From assembly GCF_030269325.1 (NCBI RefSeq), contig NZ_BSTD01000001.1:1628681-1692680 (forward strand): a DNA stretch of 64,000 nucleotides, in the 5' to 3' direction. Positions 9,510 to 17,163 of this stretch are shown here, in pieces (positions within the stretch are counted from its first letter, which is position 1; each line of letters opens with the position of its first letter). The DNA comes from Amycolatopsis sp. NBRC 101858 (GTDB lineage Bacteria > Actinomycetota > Actinomycetes > Mycobacteriales > Pseudonocardiaceae). Under the pieces are notes generated by a model, which worked only from the letters and a program-made list of their open reading frames with translations, was not told the origin of the DNA and did not search any database. The translations under genes and the position numbers were made by a program.

Positions 9510-9553
9510 AAAAAGGGGCGTTCCCCGCGATTTCCACGGAGAACGCCCCTTTT
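9508..9553. terminator. Bidirectional intrinsic terminator
   Basis: A perfect 13-bp stem, AAAAGGGGCGTTC (9511-9523) with GAACGCCCCTTTT (9541-9553), with a 17-nt loop and A/T tracts at both ends. It lies between two convergent genes and can stop transcription from both sides. Confidence 0.92.
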
Positions 9554-9561
9554 CCGGTGAA

Positions 9562-9888
9562 TCAGTAGACGCGCGTGTTGTACCACGCGCTGTTCACGCG
9601 CACGTTGCAGTCCGCGCTGATCGTTCTCTGGGCGCCGGCGTTGAGCACGACCCAGTCGGTGTGGTGGTCGGCGTTGATCGGCCCGACCCCGCAGTTGTAG
9701 CCGAGCCGGACCCAGCTCTTCTGCGTGCCACCCGTGCAGTCCGCCCAGGCCGCGGTGTTCGCGTAGTGCGCGCTGCAGGTCGCCAGGCTCTTGATGGCGG
9801 GCGCGGCCGACGCCTCCGCGGTGGCGACCACGGTCCCGGCCGCGAGCAGGGCGGCGGCCGCCGTCACGATCACCGAAATACGACGCAT
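9562..9888 (-). CDS. Small secreted four-cysteine protein
   Basis: 108-aa precursor with a Sec signal peptide: MRR, a hydrophobic core VIVTAAAALLAAGTVVATA, and a probable cleavage after ASA (about residue 29). The mature part of about 79 aa has four cysteines (38, 51, 66, 94), enough for two disulfides, and ends in WYNTRVY. AGGAGG stands about 8 nt upstream of the ATG. I do not recognise the family. Size and cysteine pattern recall small exported proteins or inhibitors of actinomycetes, but no function can be assigned. Confidence 0.82.
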   Translation of the reverse strand: MRRISVIVTAAAALLAAGTVVATAEASAAPAIKSLATCSAHYANTAAWADCTGGTQKSWVRLGYNCGVGPINADHHTDWVVLNAGAQRTISADCNVRVNSAWYNTRVY

Positions 9889-9990
9889 TCTGGTTCCTCC
9901 TCGAATTTCGTCCCTCGGTCCGTCCCGGCGATTTTCGTTCGTCGACGAGTTCGCTGTCACGGTGCTGAGAACGAGGTCGAAAAGGAGTGG

Positions 9991-10425
9991 TCAGCGGCGG
10001 CGGGCCTGTTTGCGCAACTGCAGGATCCGGGCCCCGCCGATCAGCGCGACCAGCACCGCGCCGCCGATGGCCGAGAACAACATCGCGATGGCCAGCGGCA
10101 GGCTGCCTTCCGCGCCGAAGAAGTGCACCGTCGCCGGGTCGAGGTTCTGCAGGATGAAGACCAGCAGCACCACCAGCACCACCAAGCCCGCGATGACCGC
10201 GACCCAGGTGCCGCTGATCCGCGTCGGCCGGGCCCGCTTCCTGGTGGCCGCACCGGTCCGGGCCGGCGCCGGGCGCACCGGCGTGACCTCCTCGGCGCCG
10301 GGCCGGACGTCACCCGCACGCAGTTCGGCGGGCTCGAGGGCGCCCTCGGGCACCTCGTTCCCGGGCAGGTCGTGGTTGGTCGGGCCGGTGGGGTGGCCGG
10401 CCGCGTCCCCGCGCGCGTGCGTCAT
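9991..10425 (-). CDS. LapA-domain (DUF1049) membrane protein
   Basis: 144-aa protein with a hydrophilic Pro/Arg-rich N-terminus (about 70 residues), then two transmembrane helices (TWVAVIAGLVVLVVLLVFIL and LPLAIAMLFSAIGGAVLVAL) around the conserved LapA segment QNLDPATVHFFGAEGSLPL, and a basic C-terminus. In proteobacteria LapA assists lipopolysaccharide assembly; actinobacterial members are uncharacterised. It stands 46 bp downstream of the dipeptidase start region on the same strand order. Confidence 0.85.
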   Translation of the reverse strand: MTHARGDAAGHPTGPTNHDLPGNEVPEGALEPAELRAGDVRPGAEEVTPVRPAPARTGAATRKRARPTRISGTWVAVIAGLVVLVVLLVFILQNLDPATVHFFGAEGSLPLAIAMLFSAIGGAVLVALIGGARILQLRKQARRR

Positions 10426-10471
10426 GTGCTCAGTGTCCGTCCTGCACGCGGGGAGCGCTCTGTCAAACCCC

Positions 10472-11611
10472 CTAACGGGCGAAGCCGTCGACCTCGCGCA
10501 GCACGCGGAGCGTGTTCTTCCCGGCCAGCTTCGCGCAGTCTTCGTCGCTCCAGCCGCGGTCGAGCAGCGCCGCGAACAGCACCGGGTACTTGGACGTGTC
10601 CTCCAAGCCCTCCGGCAGCGTGCCGACGCCGTCGTAGTCGCCGCCGAGGCCGATGTGGTCGATCCCGGCGACCTCGCGGGCGTGCTCGACGTGCGCGACG
10701 ACGTCGTCGACGGTGGCCTTCGGCTTGACCGGGCCGTCCCACTCCTTCACGAACTCCCCGCGCTGAGCCAGGTTCCGGTACTCCTGGCCGGCGGCCTCCA
10801 TCGCGGCCTTCAGCTCGTGGTCCCAGGCGGAAACCTTCGGCGAGATGAACGCCGGCACGAACGTGGTCATCGCGACGCCGCCGTTGCCGGGCAGCAGCGC
10901 CAGGACGTCGTCCGGGATGTTGCGCGGGTGGTCGTTCACCGCGAGGCAGGAGGAGTGGCTGAAGATCACCGGCGCCGAGCTGACCTCGATCGCCGCCCGC
11001 ATCGTCGACGGCGCGACGTGCGAGAGGTCGACCATCATCCCGATCTTGTTCATCTCGCGCACGACGTCGCGGCCGAACTCGGTGAGCCCGTTGTGCGCCG
11101 GCTCGTCGGTGCCCGAGTCCGCCCAGGTGGTGTTGAAGTTGTGCGTCAGCGTCATGTACCGGACGCCGAGCCGGCGCAGGATCCGCAGCACGCCCAGTGA
11201 CTCGGCGATGCTGTGCCCGCCCTCGGCGCCGAGCAGCGACGCGATCCGGCCGTCGGCGAACGCGGCTTCGGCCTCGTCGGCGGTGTCGACGAGCCGAAGC
11301 CGGTCGGGGTAGCGCTCGGCCAGCTGGTGGACGACCTCGATCTGCTCCAGCACCGCCGTCACGGCACTGTGGCCTTCGAACTCGCAGGGCACGTACACCG
11401 ACCAGAACTGCATCCCGAGCTTCCCGTCGGCGAGCTTCGGGAAGTCGGTGTGCAGTGCCGGCTGCCGGACGGTCAGGTCGAGCGACGCGGCCGCCTCGAC
11501 CGGGTTCGGGCCACCGTGCTGCCGCAGCTCCCACGGCAGGTCGTTGTGCCCATCGGCGAGGATGACGCCGTCCAGCAGTTTCGTAGCACGCTGTAGTGCC
11601 TCGTTAGTCAT
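10472..11611 (-). CDS. Membrane (renal-type) dipeptidase, peptidase M19
   Basis: 379-aa metallo-dipeptidase of the amidohydrolase fold. Zinc-site motifs are DGHND (His-x-Asp) near residue 20, GAEGGHSI (Glu bridging two metals), DLSHVAPSTM and FSHSSC, and the C-terminal GGDYDGVG. No signal peptide, so it is cytoplasmic and likely hydrolyses dipeptides, possibly D-residue-containing ones. ATG 11611 (MTNEALQ) is chosen over an upstream in-frame ATG at 11650 that would overlap the promoter. A TACGG-T-CCGTA palindrome lies 26 bp upstream. Confidence 0.9.
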   Translation of the reverse strand: MTNEALQRATKLLDGVILADGHNDLPWELRQHGGPNPVEAAASLDLTVRQPALHTDFPKLADGKLGMQFWSVYVPCEFEGHSAVTAVLEQIEVVHQLAERYPDRLRLVDTADEAEAAFADGRIASLLGAEGGHSIAESLGVLRILRRLGVRYMTLTHNFNTTWADSGTDEPAHNGLTEFGRDVVREMNKIGMMVDLSHVAPSTMRAAIEVSSAPVIFSHSSCLAVNDHPRNIPDDVLALLPGNGGVAMTTFVPAFISPKVSAWDHELKAAMEAAGQEYRNLAQRGEFVKEWDGPVKPKATVDDVVAHVEHAREVAGIDHIGLGGDYDGVGTLPEGLEDTSKYPVLFAALLDRGWSDEDCAKLAGKNTLRVLREVDGFAR

Positions 11612-11636
11612 CGCCCGATCGTAGGGCGAACCGATA

Positions 11637-11647
11637 TACGGTCCGTA
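11637..11647. promoter_or_regulatory. Palindrome upstream of dipeptidase gene
   Basis: TACGGTCCGTA, a perfect 5+1+5 palindrome, in the 42-bp gap between the esterase stop and the dipeptidase start. Possible repressor site; no cognate regulator is adjacent. Confidence 0.3.
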
Positions 11648-11653
11648 CAAACG

Positions 11654-12256
11654 TCAGGGCGTGATCCACCGCGCGGCCGCGCGGACGCCGTCCGCCGTGA
11701 TCAGGTGACCGCCGGGGTGGCGCTGCGTGACGACGTCGGCACCGCGCTCGCGCAGCAGCCCGATCAGCTCCTCGGTGGACGCCAGGGGCGCCATCGGGTC
11801 GCGTTCGCCGTTGGCCAGGAAGACGCGGGACGCCGACAAGTCCAGGTCAGGCGGGTGCGGGACCGGGGACATCGCCGCGAACAGCGCGGCTTCGCGCACG
11901 ACCTCCGGCCGCAGCAACGCCACCGCGGCCGCGATGTTGGCGCCGTTCGAGAAGCCGACGGCGACCAGCCGCCGGTCACCGAGCCCGTACTTCTCCCGGG
12001 CCTCGACGACGAAGTCCGCGAGCTGGTTCGCGCGCACGACGACGTCTTCGTGGTCGAACACGCCCTCGGCGAGCCGCCGGAACCAGCGCGCGGCGCCGTA
12101 CTCGGACACCGGGCCGGCCGGGGCGAGCACGGCGGAGTCCGGGCTCAGCTCCCGCGCCAGGCCGAGCAGGTCGTCGGGGCTGCCGCCGGTGCCGTGCAGC
12201 AGGAGCAGCAACGGCGCGTCCGGCGAGCCCTCGACGTACTTGTGCTCGAGCGTCAT
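11654..12256 (-). CDS. Alpha/beta hydrolase, MhqD-like carboxylesterase
   Basis: 200-aa phospholipase/carboxylesterase-type hydrolase. Oxyanion segment LLLLHGTGGSPDDLLGLARE, nucleophile GFSNG, acid Asp in GERDPM and catalytic His in HPGGHLIT. It overlaps the ring-cleaving dioxygenase gene by 4 nt (ATGA). The pair dioxygenase + esterase with a MarR regulator is the arrangement of the Bacillus mhq genes, which detoxify hydroquinones. By analogy it would hydrolyse a ring-cleavage product or a conjugate; that is inference. Confidence 0.87.
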   Translation of the reverse strand: MTLEHKYVEGSPDAPLLLLLHGTGGSPDDLLGLARELSPDSAVLAPAGPVSEYGAARWFRRLAEGVFDHEDVVVRANQLADFVVEAREKYGLGDRRLVAVGFSNGANIAAAVALLRPEVVREAALFAAMSPVPHPPDLDLSASRVFLANGERDPMAPLASTEELIGLLRERGADVVTQRHPGGHLITADGVRAAARWITP

Positions 12257-13218
12257 GACAGCTCCGGGTTGTTCTCGGCGGGGAGGTTGAGCTTGGGCAG
12301 CATGTGCTGGATCTCTTCGCGGCGCGGCTCCAGCCACGGCGGCAGCTTGAGCGCGCGGCCCAGCTCCAGCAGCGGCTCGTCGATCGCGAAGCCGGGCTCG
12401 TCGGTCGCGACCTCCAGGAGCGTGCCGCCCGGCTCGCGGAAGTAGATCGAGCGGAAGTACTGGCGGTCCAGGATGGACGTGACGTGCACGCCCTGGTCGA
12501 CGAGCTCTTCGCGCCAGGCCTTCTGGGTCGGTTCGTCGGGCGCGCGCCAGGCGACGTGGTGCACGGTGCCCGCGGCGACGAGCCCGCGCGGCGCGTCCGG
12601 CGTCACGAGGACGTCGACCAGCGCGCCCGGGCCGCCTTCCCCGGCGGCGAAGCGCAGGCGGTTGCTGTCCTGGGTGGCGAAGCTGAGGCCGAGGCCGTCG
12701 GTGAGCATGCCGGCGGTGGCGTCCTCTTTGTTCACCGACAGCGTCACGGAGTGCAGGCCGCGGATCGCGTGCTCGGCCGGGACCAGCTCGGTGTCCCACG
12801 GGTCGCGCGGGTCGCCCTGCGGGTGCGCGACGAGGGCGAGCTTCAGGCCGTCGGGGTCGCGGAAGGTGAGCGTGTCTTCGTCGTCGGCGTTGCGGACTTC
12901 GCCGGTTTCGATCTTCTGCGCCGCCAGGTGCTGCTTCCACCAGCCGATGGAGGCTTCCGGGACGGAGAACGACGTGGTCGTCGCCTGGCCGGTGCCGTGG
13001 CGGCCGCTCGGCGCGTCGGGCCAGGGGAAGAAGGTCATCAGCGAGCCCGGCTTGCCCGCGCTGTCGCCGTAGTAGAGGTGGTAGGTGCCCGGGTCGTCGA
13101 AGTTCACGGTGGTCTTCACCAGCCGCAGGCCCAGGGTCCGCAGGTAGAAGTCGGCGTTGCGCTGCGGGTCGCCGCCGATCGCGGTGACGTGGTGCAGGCC
13201 GGACGTCTTGATCGCCAT
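12253..13218 (-). CDS. Ring-cleaving dioxygenase, MhqO-like (VOC superfamily)
   Basis: 321-aa two-domain VOC protein. Expected Fe(II) ligands are His near residue 10 (LHHVTAIGG), His in GTVHHVAW of the second domain, and Glu in GTLLEVATD. Full-length similarity in pattern to MhqA/MhqO hydroquinone-type dioxygenases (YFRSIYFREPGG, EPRREEIQ). An AGGAGG ribosome site lies 6 nt before the ATG. It is the first gene of a two-gene operon with the esterase, divergent from a MarR regulator, which suggests induction by quinone-like electrophiles. Confidence 0.9.
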   Translation of the reverse strand: MAIKTSGLHHVTAIGGDPQRNADFYLRTLGLRLVKTTVNFDDPGTYHLYYGDSAGKPGSLMTFFPWPDAPSGRHGTGQATTTSFSVPEASIGWWKQHLAAQKIETGEVRNADDEDTLTFRDPDGLKLALVAHPQGDPRDPWDTELVPAEHAIRGLHSVTLSVNKEDATAGMLTDGLGLSFATQDSNRLRFAAGEGGPGALVDVLVTPDAPRGLVAAGTVHHVAWRAPDEPTQKAWREELVDQGVHVTSILDRQYFRSIYFREPGGTLLEVATDEPGFAIDEPLLELGRALKLPPWLEPRREEIQHMLPKLNLPAENNPELS

Positions 13219-13301
13219 GGTTGCCTCCTGGATTCACGGTAACCGCAGAACCTCTCGCGAGCAAGATATATTCCGTGCAGACTTTCCGGTAGGCTGATCG
13301 G
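13219..13301. promoter_or_regulatory. Divergent mhq-like/marR promoter with putative operator
   Basis: 83-bp spacer containing TCTCGCGAGCAAGA (13253-13266) followed by an AT-rich TATATT. The same 14-mer occurs inverted at 34100-34113 between a VOC gene and the meta-cleavage genes. It is the best candidate for the binding site of the adjacent MarR protein. Confidence 0.5.
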
Positions 13302-13748
13302 GTGGATCCGAAGACCGACGACGACGAGATCGTCACGTGGTGGGGCCTGGTCATCGAGGGCTACCTGGCCACGCAGGACAAGCTGATGGGCGAGATCGCC
13401 GACCGGCTCGGCCTCGCGCCGGCGTCGTTCGACATCCTGCTGCGCCTGGTCCGCTCGCCCGACCACCGGATGCCGATGACCAAGCTGGCCACGGAGGCGG
13501 CCCTGTCCAGCGGCGGCTTCACGAAGGTGGCGGACCGGCTGGTGGCGGCGGACCTGATCTGCCGAGTCCCGAGCCCGGACGACCGCCGCGTGACGTTCGC
13601 GGCCCTGACCGACCACGGGCTGGACATGGCGAACAAGGCCCGCACGGCGGCGGCGGAAATCCTGCGGCGCATCGTGCTGACCCCGCTGGGTGACGACGCC
13701 CCGGCACTCGCGGAAGCCATGCGGACACTGCGCGCGTTCAACGCCTGA
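13302..13748 (+). CDS. MarR-family transcriptional regulator
   Basis: 148-aa winged-helix protein with GTG start (VDPKTDDDEIVTWWG). MarR features: LGLAPASFDILLRL, the recognition-helix region KLATEAALSSGGFTKVADRL and the wing PSPDDRRVTFAALTDHG. It is divergent from the ring-cleaving dioxygenase/esterase pair, exactly where MhqR-type repressors sit. It likely represses that operon and itself. The putative operator shared with the 34-kb locus suggests a small regulon. Confidence 0.9.
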   Translation: MDPKTDDDEIVTWWGLVIEGYLATQDKLMGEIADRLGLAPASFDILLRLVRSPDHRMPMTKLATEAALSSGGFTKVADRLVAADLICRVPSPDDRRVTFAALTDHGLDMANKARTAAAEILRRIVLTPLGDDAPALAEAMRTLRAFNA

Positions 13749-13801
13749 GGGTGAAAAAGTCGAGGTCACAGCGGTGCGGTTCGCGGCGCACCATGGGAGC
13801 C

Positions 13802-14182
13802 ATGCTGACCGAATCGACGATCACGACGATGCTCCCGGTGACCGACAGCGAACGCGCCGGCCACTTCTACGCGGACTCCCTGGGCCTGAAGCAGACGGGG
13901 AAGGGCGAAGACGGAACGCTGTACTTCACGGCGGGCGCGGGTGCCATCGGCCTCCGCACGATGCCGGCCGGCGCCCAGAGCGAGAACACGGCGTTGAGCT
14001 TCGAGGTCTCGGACCTTTCGTCGGAGGTCAGAGCCCTGGAGGGCCGCGGGGTGCGGTTCCAGGACTTCGACCTGGAGGGCCTGAAGACGGTCGACCACAT
14101 CGCCGAGCTGGGCACCGAGCGGGCGGCTTGGTTCACCGACTCCGAAGGCAATGTGCTGTGCCTGCACGAGGTTCTGGGCTGA
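13802..14182 (+). CDS. VOC family protein (glyoxalase/bleomycin-resistance type)
   Basis: 126-aa single VOC domain starting MLTESTITTMLPVTDSERAG. It contains FYADSLGLKQ and ends with WFTDSEGNVLCLHEVLG, a typical betaalpha-betabetabeta layout. The His of the usual metal site is replaced by Thr (TTMLPV), so metal binding is uncertain. Two other in-frame starts exist (13751 and 13793); none has a clear ribosome site. It follows marR by 53 bp on the same strand. Function unknown. Confidence 0.75.
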   Translation: MLTESTITTMLPVTDSERAGHFYADSLGLKQTGKGEDGTLYFTAGAGAIGLRTMPAGAQSENTALSFEVSDLSSEVRALEGRGVRFQDFDLEGLKTVDHIAELGTERAAWFTDSEGNVLCLHEVLG

Positions 14183-14209
14183 GCCTCTGGGGGCGCGGGG
14201 GTGCCGGGC

Positions 14210-14636
14210 TCACCGGCACCCCCGCGTGCGCAGCCATTCCTTCGCGGCTGCTTCGGGCTCGGCCGCCGGCTGTGTTGTCGTAGGTCCGGCCGGCGCGGTC
14301 GGCCTCGCGAGCGACCGTGAACAGCGGCCGGACGCCGCCACCGAGGTCGATGACGTCGTTGCCGGTGGCGGACCGTCGGTGGCACCGCCGAGCGACCGCG
14401 CCGTCCCGCGCAGTGCGATCGGCACCGCCTCCCCCGAACTGGCGGTATGAGCGGACTTCAGTACCGCGATCGGTGGCAGGCGCAGCTCGACGGGTCGACC
14501 CGGGTGGACATCGTCCGGCCGTCCAGCCAGAACTGTCCACCGTGGACCTCCCGTTGCGGCTGCCATCCGCCAGCACGAAGGAACCGGCCGGCCCATCACC
14601 CGGCAGCGGAGCGAGCACGGTCAGCATCGGGAACAT
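14210..14636 (-). pseudogene. Possible frameshifted gene remnant
   Basis: This 577-bp gap (14183-14759) has no intact gene. On the minus strand, protein-like segments with high third-position GC alternate between two frames: about 14636-14510 (VLAPLPGDGPAGSFVLADGS), about 14510-14375 (ELRLPPIAVLKSAHT, SGEAVPIALRGTARSL), about 14370-14275 (NDVIDLGGGVRPLFTVAREA) and about 14270-14210 (EPEAAAKEWLRTRG, then stop). The pattern is what several frameshifts in one decayed gene would give. I do not recognise the parent family. Confidence 0.35.
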
Positions 14637-14759
14637 CGATGCCGCACACCGGCGGGGTGGTCCGCAGCGCCACGACCAGTCCCAGGACGCGACGCCTTTT
14701 CGGCCTGCACCGTGGGAGACGTCGATCTCCGAGGCGTCCGGTGCGGTTCCCTGCCCCGG

Positions 14760-15614
14760 TTACGCCAGCGAAGGCATCAACTTCACCGCGTTGCCCCCGA
14801 GGACGCCGTTCAGGACGTCCTCGGGCCACCCCAGCCCGGCCAGCGTCCGCACGTTCTTGGCCACCGACGGCACCCCGGGCCAGTCCGTCCCGAAAATGAA
14901 CTTCCCCGCCAGCCGGGCCAGGTCGAACCGCTGGTAGTACTCCGGCAGCTTCTTCGGCGGCAACCCCGCCAAATCCAGCCACACATTCTCGCGCGCCAAA
15001 GCCAAGAACGCCGCGACGTCGTACCACCACCCGCGGCCACCGTGGGCGAAGACGAACTGCAGCGAAGGGAAGTCCTCGACCACATCGGACATCAGCTCGG
15101 GATTGCCGAAACTCGTCCGGGAACCCGGGAAGCTCGACGTTCCCGAGTGGAGGATCACCGGCACGCCGCGCTCGGAACACAGCTGGTAGACCGGGTACAG
15201 CTCCTTGTCCGCCGGGGAAAACGCGCCGTGCACCGGGTGGATCTTCAGCGCCACCGCACCCAGGTCCAGCTGCCGCTCGACCTCCGTCACCGCCGGGTGG
15301 TGCAGGTACGGATTGACGTTCGCCACCAGCCGGAACCGAGACGGGTTGTGCGAAACCAGCGGCAGGTTGTCCTCGATCGGCTGAATCCCGGTCGCCCGCG
15401 GGCTGTACTCGCAGAACAGCAGCACCCGGTCGACGCCCTCGGACTCCATCAGCTCGTCCATCGCCGACGGGATCACCTCCCCCGAAGCGGAGTACACCGA
15501 ACGCCACGGGTACGAACCCGCGAAGTCGTGCGCCCACTGCGTCCAGGCGGGTTTGAGCGTCGGCAGGCGTGGCGTGTGGACGTGCGCGTCGACCACGAAG
15601 TAGCCGTCGATCAC
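14760..15614 (-). CDS. Amidohydrolase (PF04909 type) of the box operon
   Basis: 284-aa TIM-barrel metal-dependent hydrolase with GTG start (VIDGYFVVDAHVHTP). Metal and active-site motifs: DAHVHTP, LKIHPVHG, VILHSGTSSF, FAHGGRG and FGTDWPG. The GTG overlaps the stop of the CoA-ligase gene by 4 nt (GTGA), so it is translated from the same benzoate operon. Relatives act as decarboxylases or hydrolases on ring-fission products. Here it may act on a side product or replace a missing step; that is inference. No other gene of the box pathway is known to need it. Confidence 0.88.
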   Translation of the reverse strand: MIDGYFVVDAHVHTPRLPTLKPAWTQWAHDFAGSYPWRSVYSASGEVIPSAMDELMESEGVDRVLLFCEYSPRATGIQPIEDNLPLVSHNPSRFRLVANVNPYLHHPAVTEVERQLDLGAVALKIHPVHGAFSPADKELYPVYQLCSERGVPVILHSGTSSFPGSRTSFGNPELMSDVVEDFPSLQFVFAHGGRGWWYDVAAFLALARENVWLDLAGLPPKKLPEYYQRFDLARLAGKFIFGTDWPGVPSVAKNVRTLAGLGWPEDVLNGVLGGNAVKLMPSLA

Positions 15615-17155
15615 GTGCTGGGCACCACCCGCAGGACGTCCCGGACCTGCTCGCGGATCACGTTCCGGCGGATCTTGCCCGTCGCCGTCTTCGGCAGTTC
15701 CGCCAGTTCGACCACTCCTCGCGGGCGCTTGAACGCCGCGAGACCTTCGCGGCAGAACTCGATCAGCTCGTCCGGGTCCACCGTAACCCCGGCCGCGGCC
15801 ACCACGCACGCCACGGGCTTGTCGAGGCCGTCGGCGTCCGGCGCGGCGACCACCGCGACCTCCGCCACCGCCGGGTGCTGCCGCAGCCGTTCCTCCACTT
15901 CGGACGGTGACACCCAGATCCCGCCCGCCTTCAGCATGTCCCCGAACCGGCCCAGGCAGGAATACGTGCCGTCCTCGTTGCGGACGTAACTGTCGCCGGT
16001 CCGCAGCCACTCGCCCTGGAAGACGAGCTTCGTCGCGTCGTACCGGGCCCAGTAGCCGGTCGCCGTCGACGGCCCGGCCACGAACAGCTCGCCCGGCTGC
16101 CCGGCGGCGTCGATCACCGCGCCCGCCTCGTCGCGGATCTGCACGGAGTACCCCGGCACCGCGACGCCGGTGGTGCCCGGCCGCACCGCGCCGGGCTGGT
16201 TCGACAGGAAGATGTGCAACGCCTCGGTGGACCCGATGCCGTCGAGGATCTCCAAGCCGAAGCGGGCGCGGAACCGCTCGAACAACGACGCCGGCAGCGG
16301 CTCCCCGGCCGAAACCGCGTGCCGCACCGAAGAAAACGAGTCGTCCGGGACGTCGCTCGCGAGCAGCGCCGCGTAGAACGTCGGGACGGCGAAGAACAGC
16401 GAAGGCTCCTCTTCCCGAGCCCGTCTGGCGAACAGCGCCGGCGTCGGACGGGACGGCTCGAGCAGCGTCGTCCCGCCGGCACCGAGCGGGAAGAAACACG
16501 AATTCCCCAGCCCGTAGGCGAAGAACAGCTTCGGGACCGACAGGAACCGGTCCGCCGGAGTCGTCGCCAGCACGGTGCGCGCGTACGTCTCGCACACCGC
16601 GCGGATGCTCGCGTGCCGGTGCATCGCGCCCTTCGGCTGTCCCGTCGTCCCGGACGTGTACAGCCACAACGCGGGCGAGTCCTCCCACGTCCGTCCGCTT
16701 CGGAACGTTCCGCTCAACGACGACCACTCGTGCGTCCGAACCCCGAAGCCGGCCGCGTCCGCCCGGTCGAGCAGGACGTCGGTGACCTCGGGCGCGAACC
16801 CGAGCGCGGTCACCGCCTGCTCGGCGAACTCGCCGGACACGCACAGCAGGCGTGCCCGCGAGTCGGCCAGCATCTTGCCCAGTTCGAGCCCGGTGACCAT
16901 GGTCGACACGGGCACGGCGACCGCGCCGGCCAGCATCGCGCCGAGGATGCCGGTGAGCAGCTCGACGTCGTCGACCATGCAGAACATGACGCGCTCTTCG
17001 GGCCGCACGCCGAGCTCCACGAGCCCGCCCGCGACCCGGCGCGACTCCGCCGCCAGCTCGGCGTAGGTGAGCGTGCGGCGCGGCGACGCGACCGCGGTCG
17101 CGTCCGGGTGCCCGGCGGTGAGCAGGTACTCCGCGGCGTTGAACCCTGTGGGCAC
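15611..17155 (-). CDS. bclA: Benzoate--CoA ligase
   Basis: 514-aa adenylate-forming enzyme activating benzoate to benzoyl-CoA. P-loop WLYTSGTTGQPKGAMHRH, the benzoate-CoA-ligase-typical SVPKLFFAYGLGNSCFFPL, the A5 motif DGIGSTEALHIFLSN, A7 TGD, A8 GRFGDMLKAGGIWVSP and the A10 lysine in PKTATGKIRR. The GTG start at 17155 (VPTGFNAAEYLL) has AGGAGG 5 nt upstream; a longer open frame has no protein character. It lies between boxB and the amidohydrolase in one operon. Confidence 0.93.
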   Translation of the reverse strand: MPTGFNAAEYLLTAGHPDATAVASPRRTLTYAELAAESRRVAGGLVELGVRPEERVMFCMVDDVELLTGILGAMLAGAVAVPVSTMVTGLELGKMLADSRARLLCVSGEFAEQAVTALGFAPEVTDVLLDRADAAGFGVRTHEWSSLSGTFRSGRTWEDSPALWLYTSGTTGQPKGAMHRHASIRAVCETYARTVLATTPADRFLSVPKLFFAYGLGNSCFFPLGAGGTTLLEPSRPTPALFARRAREEEPSLFFAVPTFYAALLASDVPDDSFSSVRHAVSAGEPLPASLFERFRARFGLEILDGIGSTEALHIFLSNQPGAVRPGTTGVAVPGYSVQIRDEAGAVIDAAGQPGELFVAGPSTATGYWARYDATKLVFQGEWLRTGDSYVRNEDGTYSCLGRFGDMLKAGGIWVSPSEVEERLRQHPAVAEVAVVAAPDADGLDKPVACVVAAAGVTVDPDELIEFCREGLAAFKRPRGVVELAELPKTATGKIRRNVIREQVRDVLRVVPST

Positions 17156-17163
17156 CGGACCTC

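Noticed and set aside
12304..13242. 312-codon plus-strand frame opposite the ring-cleaving dioxygenase
   Set aside because: Antisense shadow; the dioxygenase is complete with its metal ligands on the minus strand.
15617..16844. N-terminal extension fusing the amidohydrolase frame into a 694-aa protein
   Set aside because: The extension lies inside the benzoate-CoA ligase gene in another frame and has shadow composition; the GTG at 15614 with a GTGA overlap explains the start.
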